From Flavobacteriales bacterium (GTDB taxonomy: Bacteria > Bacteroidota > Bacteroidia > Flavobacteriales_D > Sanyastnellaceae): a DNA stretch of 8,352 nt. Of this stretch, positions 5,090 to 8,352 are shown one piece after another. How positions within the stretch are numbered: the first letter of the stretch is position 1; the number at the start of each line of letters is the position of its first letter. Under the pieces are notes generated by a model. It saw nothing but the letters and a program-made list of their open reading frames with translations. It ran no database searches and was not told the origin of the DNA. A program made the translations under genes and the position numbers. The DNA is taken from NCBI GenBank assembly GCA_015660615.1, contig DQKQ01000060.1, positions 1 through 8,352 on the forward strand. The letters are read 5' to 3'.

Positions 5090-5152
5090 ATGGAATTATT
5101 AATATCAATCGCATTACTAGTCCTTACGTTGTGGCTAGTTGTAGATTCATGA
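5090..5152 (+). CDS. 20-residue hydrophobic peptide, possible leader peptide or tiny membrane protein
   Basis: ATG 5090 has GGAG (5081-5084, within AAGGAG) 5 nt upstream. The peptide (MELLISIALLVLTLWLVVDS) is one uninterrupted hydrophobic stretch ending in Val-Val-Asp-Ser, enough for a single membrane helix. Its stop overlaps the next start (ATGA at 5149-5152). The next gene has no ribosome site of its own, so this ORF probably delivers ribosomes to it. The terminator immediately upstream adds to the leader-like look. It may act only as a translational coupler, or be a real membrane peptide. Being so short, it is supported by context rather than by homology. Confidence 0.55.
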   Translation: MELLISIALLVLTLWLVVDS

Positions 5153-5580
5153 ACCAGGCTGAAAGATCTCAATTGTTATATGAGATCCACACTCACATTA
5201 CAGCCCTTAATTTTAAGAAGAAAGTTATATATTTAACAACTACGACCTTCAATCAAGTGACTTTAGATTGTTTAACAGGATGGGTATTTAATGTTAATGA
5301 CTTTAGCATTATGACCTACGCTTTAGACCTCTCAATTAATAAAGGGAGGGATGAAGAAATGGAAGCGGCACATTCCGCTAACTTACAACGAAATTTTGCA
5401 GGAGGGTTCCTGTTCACTCGTGAAGAGTGCTATTTCGATATTTTAAATGTGTTACATAACGGAGTAAGATATGAAAGCATCGCAGCTGACAGCGCAACTC
5501 GAGCAGATATTATTGCCCGAGCCCAAAGATGGGGAGGAGCGTCTAGCTCTAATGATCTGGGGACCTCCAGGAATTGGTAA
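5149..5580 (+). CDS. Unknown phage protein, 143 aa, overlapping the ATPase gene
   Basis: ATG 5149 is the preferred start. The frame is open back to a GTG at 4978, but that would read through the hairpin and terminator and has no ribosome site, whereas 5149 overlaps the upstream peptide stop. The protein begins MNQAERSQLLYEIHTHITAL and contains KKKVIYLTTTTFNQVTLDCLTGWVF-type alternating strands, then DLSINKGRDEEMEAAHSANLQRN and FTREECYFDILNVL. I recognise no family and see no membrane segment. Its last 110 nt (about 36 residues) overlap the start of the AAA+ ATPase in another frame, which is long for a phage gene pair. It is possible that the ancestral stop lay earlier and the tail grew into the ATPase gene. 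Confidence 0.75.
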   Translation: MNQAERSQLLYEIHTHITALNFKKKVIYLTTTTFNQVTLDCLTGWVFNVNDFSIMTYALDLSINKGRDEEMEAAHSANLQRNFAGGFLFTREECYFDILNVLHNGVRYESIAADSATRADIIARAQRWGGASSSNDLGTSRNW

Positions 5581-6493
5581 GTCCCAAATAGTAAAGCAAT
5601 TCGCTTTAGCCAATGGCTATAGATTTATTGATGTTCGACTTTCTCAGATGGGCCCTGAAGATTTGCAAGGGTGCCCATTCATTGTAGAAGAAGATTCACA
5701 CAAGAAGACTGCATGGGGTACACCATTAATATGGCCTACTGAAAACGATCCAAAAACATTGTTATTTTTTGATGAGATTACCCATGCGCCACACTCAACT
5801 CTAAAGAGTGCGTTTCAGATCGTCCTAGATAAACAGATAGGGCAGTTTAAATTCCCTAAAAATACCATAATGGCAGCTGCAGGTAATAGACCTGAAGACC
5901 GGTCCGGCGCTTTAGACTTACCCGAAGCTCTGAAAGGTAGATTTGTACATACCCTATTAGAACCAGATATTGCAGATTTTGCTAGTTGGTGGGTTAAGAA
6001 CGAGAAGGATCCTCGGATATTAGCTTATATACGAGCCACTAAGAAATTAGAGACACTTCATTGTATGCCGAACGGGGCTACTTCAGACCCAGCATCCCCT
6101 AGTCCCCGGACATGGGCGTTTGCATCACAAGTGCTCGATTTAGTATCCCCTACCCTCAGATTAGAGACACTTAAAGGAACTGTTGGTCCGGGGGAAGCCA
6201 CTGCGTTATGTGCTCATCTAGAGATGGAGCTACCTGACGTAGATATGCTGTTACAACAACCATGGAAATTCACCCGACCCAGACAGCAAGGTGTTATTTA
6301 TGCACTAGTAGGTGCGTTTGTTAATGCTGTCGAAGCAGATACATTAGATGCCTTCATGGAAATCGCAGACAAGATGACCAAAGAGGCAGCTATGTTAATG
6401 ACTCGTGATTTATACGAGCATAAGAAACACTTAGCTATCAGCAGCCCGAAGTTTAACAAGTGGTGTGTTGAAAACAAATACTTAGTCTTATAA
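5471..6493 (+). CDS. MoxR-type AAA+ ATPase (N4 gp24-like)
   Basis: A 340-residue ATPase of the MoxR/AAA_5 group, which drives remodelling or metal-cofactor insertion of partner proteins, usually together with a VWA-domain protein. Seen: Walker A GPPGIGKS (31-38), the RLSQMGPEDLQG segment after the second strand (56-67), Walker B LLFFDEI (97-103) with catalytic D101-E102, sensor 1 Asn139 in AAAGNRPEDRSG, and the arginine-finger region ALKGRFVH (R157). The C-terminal helical lid (about 160-340) has SPRTWAFA, the sensor-2 area. ATG 5471 follows GGAG (5461-5464) by 6 nt and gives a normal MoxR N-terminus. Gene order (ATPase, then metallopeptidase/VWA) matches the conserved pair gp24-gp25 of N4-like phages. 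The phage role is not established. Confidence 0.95.
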   Translation: MKASQLTAQLEQILLPEPKDGEERLALMIWGPPGIGKSQIVKQFALANGYRFIDVRLSQMGPEDLQGCPFIVEEDSHKKTAWGTPLIWPTENDPKTLLFFDEITHAPHSTLKSAFQIVLDKQIGQFKFPKNTIMAAAGNRPEDRSGALDLPEALKGRFVHTLLEPDIADFASWWVKNEKDPRILAYIRATKKLETLHCMPNGATSDPASPSPRTWAFASQVLDLVSPTLRLETLKGTVGPGEATALCAHLEMELPDVDMLLQQPWKFTRPRQQGVIYALVGAFVNAVEADTLDAFMEIADKMTKEAAMLMTRDLYEHKKHLAISSPKFNKWCVENKYLVL

Positions 6494-6503
6494 GAGGTAG
6501 TAA

Positions 6504-6695
6504 ATGAGTGAGCAAAAGGAAATGTATTGTTTGAAAATTGAGGAATCACTACTCGAAGAGATGCAGACGACTGCAGATTACCGAGGGATAACAATTCACG
6601 AGCTTACTAAGTGGGCGATCACACGAATGATCTTTGATTCAAGAGGTGTTCGGTGGAGCCCGAAAAAAAGCCCCACTTCAGGAACGGAGACCTAG
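6504..6695 (+). CDS. Ribbon-helix-helix (CopG/Arc-like) protein, 63 aa
   Basis: ATG 6504 follows AGAGGT at short spacing, 10 nt after the ATPase stop. The order is strand-helix-helix: EMYCLKIEE (6-14), SLLEEMQTTADYR (15-27), turn GIT, then IHELTKWAITRMIF (31-44). This is the classic layout of small dimeric DNA-binding regulators such as Arc, CopG and many antitoxins. Residues 46-63 form a basic, Pro/Ser-rich tail encoded over a hairpin (6669-6704). No toxin gene is visible beside it. The palindrome AGCACTGCT (copy C) begins 37 nt after the stop, making it a candidate regulator of the following gene. That link is inference from proximity. Confidence 0.82.
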   Translation: MSEQKEMYCLKIEESLLEEMQTTADYRGITIHELTKWAITRMIFDSRGVRWSPKKSPTSGTET

Positions 6696-6704
6696 AGCGG
6701 GGCT
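6663..6704 (-). terminator. Intrinsic terminator for minus-strand transcripts
   Basis: Read on the minus strand, AGCCCCGCT pairs with AGTGGGGCT (one G-T wobble), giving a 9-bp stem with an 18-nt loop followed at once by T7. On the plus strand the same arms have an A-C mismatch and no T-run follows. The signal therefore faces leftward, against all genes in the window. It overlaps the last codons of the ribbon-helix-helix gene. Confidence 0.6.
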
Positions 6705-6725
6705 AATCAATCATGCAGTGACAAT

Positions 6726-6745
6726 TTATATTAGCACTGCTTATC
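6726..6745. promoter_or_regulatory. Palindromic motif copy C (AGCACTGCT), candidate operator
   Basis: TATATTAGCACTGCTTATC contains the core AGCACTGCT at 6733-6741. Five bases after the core comes the GGAG of the gene at 6759, a layout close to copy A (AGCACTGCT, 6 nt, AGGAGG). A bound protein here could block promoter or ribosome access to the DUF3150-like gene. Confidence 0.5.
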
Positions 6746-6758
6746 GGAGAATTCAAGT

Positions 6759-7610
6759 ATGAATACAGATAATTTGATTATGGTTCAGATGAACCAATCA
6801 CATTGGGATGGGCACAAATTTGACGGTGCTGCATCAGAATCCGTCACTAAGAATTCAGGTGCAGAATCAGGTGCAGTGAGAATGAATAAGCTCATAGTAC
6901 CAAAATCAATAATTAGACCTTCACAAGCGCATTGGTCAGCCGTGCGTTCGTGGTTTTATAAACAAACTTCCCCATTTTATGATGGTGGTTGGCGAGTTAG
7001 ACCGCTACATGACTTTGTAGCATTCCAATCCCAGTTTTTAGAACACCAAGACACAGCTGACGCGCTGGTTAAAGAGCTCATAGAGGTCGCATATCCAACG
7101 GCTGTGGAGAACGCCCAAGTTCGTATGGGCGGACTCTACAATGCGGGAGACTACCCAAACCCCGAAACTCTGCGTAATAAGTTCTCAATTACCATAGATT
7201 ATCAGCCTGTTCCGGTGTCAGCAGACAATTGGCTCGTAAAACTAGACGAATTTACTAAAAATCTCGTTGAGGAGACCACAAAATCGACTGAAGAGTCGAT
7301 TGAACAAGAACCATGGCTTAGATTATACGATCCACTCGAGCGATTTAAACGTGCTCTGGAGAAGTCCCTGGGAGAGCCCCATAGCACCTTCCGTTCAAAT
7401 ATTGTGGATCAGATCACTGATGCATGTGACACCGCCTTGGCATTATCAGCAGACCCTTACGAGGTAAATCTGAATGATACGGTTGAGTACATTCGGACTG
7501 ACATTTGCCTGACAGCCGACGTTAAACTGCTACGTAAGGATAATTCGTATCGTAAGCATATTGCTATGCGTTTAAGCCGAGCTATTAAGCGAATTCAGGA
7601 GAATATCTGA
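6759..7610 (+). CDS. DUF3150-like phage protein of the MoxR module
   Basis: A 283-residue soluble protein starting at ATG 6759 (GGAG 6746-6749, 9-nt spacing). The N-terminal 160 residues read like DUF3150: MVQMNQSHWDGHK, VTKNSGAESGAVRMNKLIVPK (30-49), a W/Y-rich segment WSAVRSWFYKQTSPFYDGGW (59-78), a long helix to about 118, then MGGLYNAGDYPNPETLRNKF (123-142) and QPVPVSADNW (149-158). The last motif set is the best reason for the call. The C-terminal part is helical and charged. DUF3150 genes occur next to MoxR ATPases and VWA proteins in phages and bacteria, as here, so it is probably a partner or client of the ATPase; its activity is unknown. The stop overlaps the next start by 1 nt. Confidence 0.8.
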   Translation: MNTDNLIMVQMNQSHWDGHKFDGAASESVTKNSGAESGAVRMNKLIVPKSIIRPSQAHWSAVRSWFYKQTSPFYDGGWRVRPLHDFVAFQSQFLEHQDTADALVKELIEVAYPTAVENAQVRMGGLYNAGDYPNPETLRNKFSITIDYQPVPVSADNWLVKLDEFTKNLVEETTKSTEESIEQEPWLRLYDPLERFKRALEKSLGEPHSTFRSNIVDQITDACDTALALSADPYEVNLNDTVEYIRTDICLTADVKLLRKDNSYRKHIAMRLSRAIKRIQENI

Positions 7611-7789
7611 TGAATAGATACACTGAGATATTCGAGGAGATTAGAAAATTTGAAAAAACTCAGAAGGTAGCTAAGGAGCATTACTCAAAAGGGATGCTTG
7701 ATTGTAAAAACGGAGTCCCTCCGCAAAAAACGTACTCAAATGAGTACATGCTGGGGTATATAAAACAGTATGACCTGAGTAAGGAGTAA
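7610..7789 (+). CDS. Small unknown protein, 59 aa
   Basis: ATG 7610 overlaps the TGA of the preceding gene (TGATG), with CAGGAGAA about 8-15 nt upstream as ribosome site. The protein starts MNRYTEIFEEIRKFEKTQK (a charged helix), followed by HYSKGMLDCKNGVPPQK and YSNEYMLGYIKQYDLSKE. The pattern 'G---C--G-P--------Y--GY---Y' recalls small ribosome-modulation-factor-like or CrpP-type phage proteins, with Gly in a helix, a short Pro loop and a second helix. The match is faint and I would not name it so. It is embedded between the DUF3150-like and metallopeptidase genes with almost no spacing, so it is co-translated with the ATPase module. Confidence 0.72.
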   Translation: MNRYTEIFEEIRKFEKTQKVAKEHYSKGMLDCKNGVPPQKTYSNEYMLGYIKQYDLSKE

Positions 7790-7792
7790 GTC

Positions 7793-8352
7793 ATGGTACC
7801 TGCACCTACACGAATCCATAGGATGGTAAAACACGAACAATTCGATATGATGATAAAGGCGCGTTCACGATTAATTCTGAACGATATGTTCTTCGGACCT
7901 TTAGTTTTCAAACTAGGTATCAGAGAAGCGCCTAAAATCCCCACCGCCGCTACTGATGGGCGGTATATTTATTACAATCCCGAGTTTATCGAAACACTAA
8001 CAATGCCTGAATGTATCGGGCTTGTAGTGCATGAGATATTACACTGTATGTATGCGCATTTTACCCGTCGGGGACCACGACATCCTGTGTTGTGGAATCA
8101 AGCAGGTGATTACGTCATTAATATCATCGCAATAGATAGTGGTTACACACTGCCTGAGGGGGCATTACTTGACCGCAAGTATGATGAGATGACTACAGAG
8201 CATGTGTACGATTTGCTTGAAGTAGGCAATCCCGAACCTCCTGACCAGCCTACTGATGAAGATGGGCTGCCTATAGGACCAACACCGGGTGCACCTACCG
8301 ATTGGGTTTTTGAGAATCCACATATAACTCCTAGCGAGGAGGTTCAAGAAGA
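7793..8352 (+). CDS. Metallopeptidase-like protein (DUF2201 N-terminal type), MoxR partner; 3' end outside window
   Basis: ATG 7793 follows AAGGAG (7781-7786) by 6 nt. The frame stays open to the right edge, with 186 residues visible. The zinc-protease motif HEILH is at 80-84 with a further His at 89 (HEILHCMYAH), followed by RRGPRHPVLWNQAGDYVIN (92-110) and LPEGALLDRKYDEMTTEHVYDLL (120-142). This order is typical of the N-terminal putative metallopeptidase domain (DUF2201) that is normally joined to a C-terminal VWA domain. The Pro/Asp/Glu-rich stretch from 147 on looks like the linker to such a domain, which would lie beyond the window. In N4-like phages the VWA-domain protein gp25 follows the ATPase gp24. 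Whether it cleaves proteins or only uses the fold for binding is unknown. Confidence 0.88.
   Translation, partial: MVPAPTRIHRMVKHEQFDMMIKARSRLILNDMFFGPLVFKLGIREAPKIPTAATDGRYIYYNPEFIETLTMPECIGLVVHEILHCMYAHFTRRGPRHPVLWNQAGDYVINIIAIDSGYTLPEGALLDRKYDEMTTEHVYDLLEVGNPEPPDQPTDEDGLPIGPTPGAPTDWVFENPHITPSEEVQE

Noticed and set aside
4978..5148. GTG start at 4978 for the 143-aa gene
   Set aside because: It would read through a hairpin and an intrinsic terminator, has no ribosome site, and the added residues look non-protein-like (Ser/Arg/Gln rich).
6660..6762. Programmed frameshift at the A7 run near the end of the 63-aa gene
   Set aside because: The frame-zero context is CCG AAA AAA AGC, not a canonical -1 site, and the -1 frame stops after about a dozen codons. 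The +1 frame is open to 6762, but no known +1 signal is present. The A-run is better explained as the T-run of the minus-strand terminator.

Overview
The window most likely comes from a tailed double-stranded DNA phage, and the best fit is an N4-like podophage (Schitoviridae). Two things point there: the catalytic part of a T7-type single-subunit RNA polymerase at the left edge, positioned like the large subunit (RNAP2) of the N4 two-subunit RNA polymerase II, and a MoxR-type AAA+ ATPase followed by a metallopeptidase/VWA-type protein at the right, matching the conserved gp24-gp25 pair of N4. The assignment is an inference from protein motifs and gene order; the host cannot be read from the sequence beyond being a bacterium that uses Shine-Dalgarno sites. 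All genes are on the plus strand, tightly packed, and many are very small.

Layout. (1) 2-1129: RNA polymerase, cut at the left edge. (2) 1130-2129: a 157-aa basic-tailed protein and a 58-aa ORF, separated by hairpins; 1994-2111 is a gene-free stretch holding four consecutive inverted repeats. (3) 2130-3166: two coupled unknown phage proteins. (4) 3167-3963: about 800 bases without a gene. It consists of a degenerate pentamer array (AGCNN, period 5) into which four copies of a 47-bp hairpin element are set at spacings of 109, 130 and 110 bp. One copy carries a compensatory base-pair change. (5) 3964-4945: four small genes, the first combining a possible ribbon-helix-helix segment with a CxxC...CxxC zinc knuckle. 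(6) 4946-5148: a control-like region with a palindrome, a hairpin, an intrinsic terminator and a 20-residue hydrophobic peptide whose stop overlaps the next start. (7) 5149-8352: unknown 143-aa protein, MoxR ATPase (110-nt overlap), 63-aa ribbon-helix-helix protein, DUF3150-like protein, 59-aa protein and a metallopeptidase (DUF2201-like) cut at the right edge.

How it may work together. The right-hand genes look like a MoxR ATPase/partner/VWA chaperone module with two small proteins inserted, one a probable DNA-binding regulator. A palindromic 15-bp motif centred on AGCACTGCT occurs three times at transcription-unit borders and is a candidate operator. The most unusual part is the 3167-3945 array. 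It has no coding sense, its hairpin stems are conserved by covariation, and it sits immediately upstream of a possible ribbon-helix-helix gene. Candidate roles are a replication or partition site, or a cluster of hairpin signals read as single-stranded DNA or RNA. In an N4 setting the hairpins with exactly three-base loops (here six, all with a purine at the loop centre on the minus strand) invite comparison with the hairpin promoters of N4 virion RNA polymerase. That link is hypothesis only.
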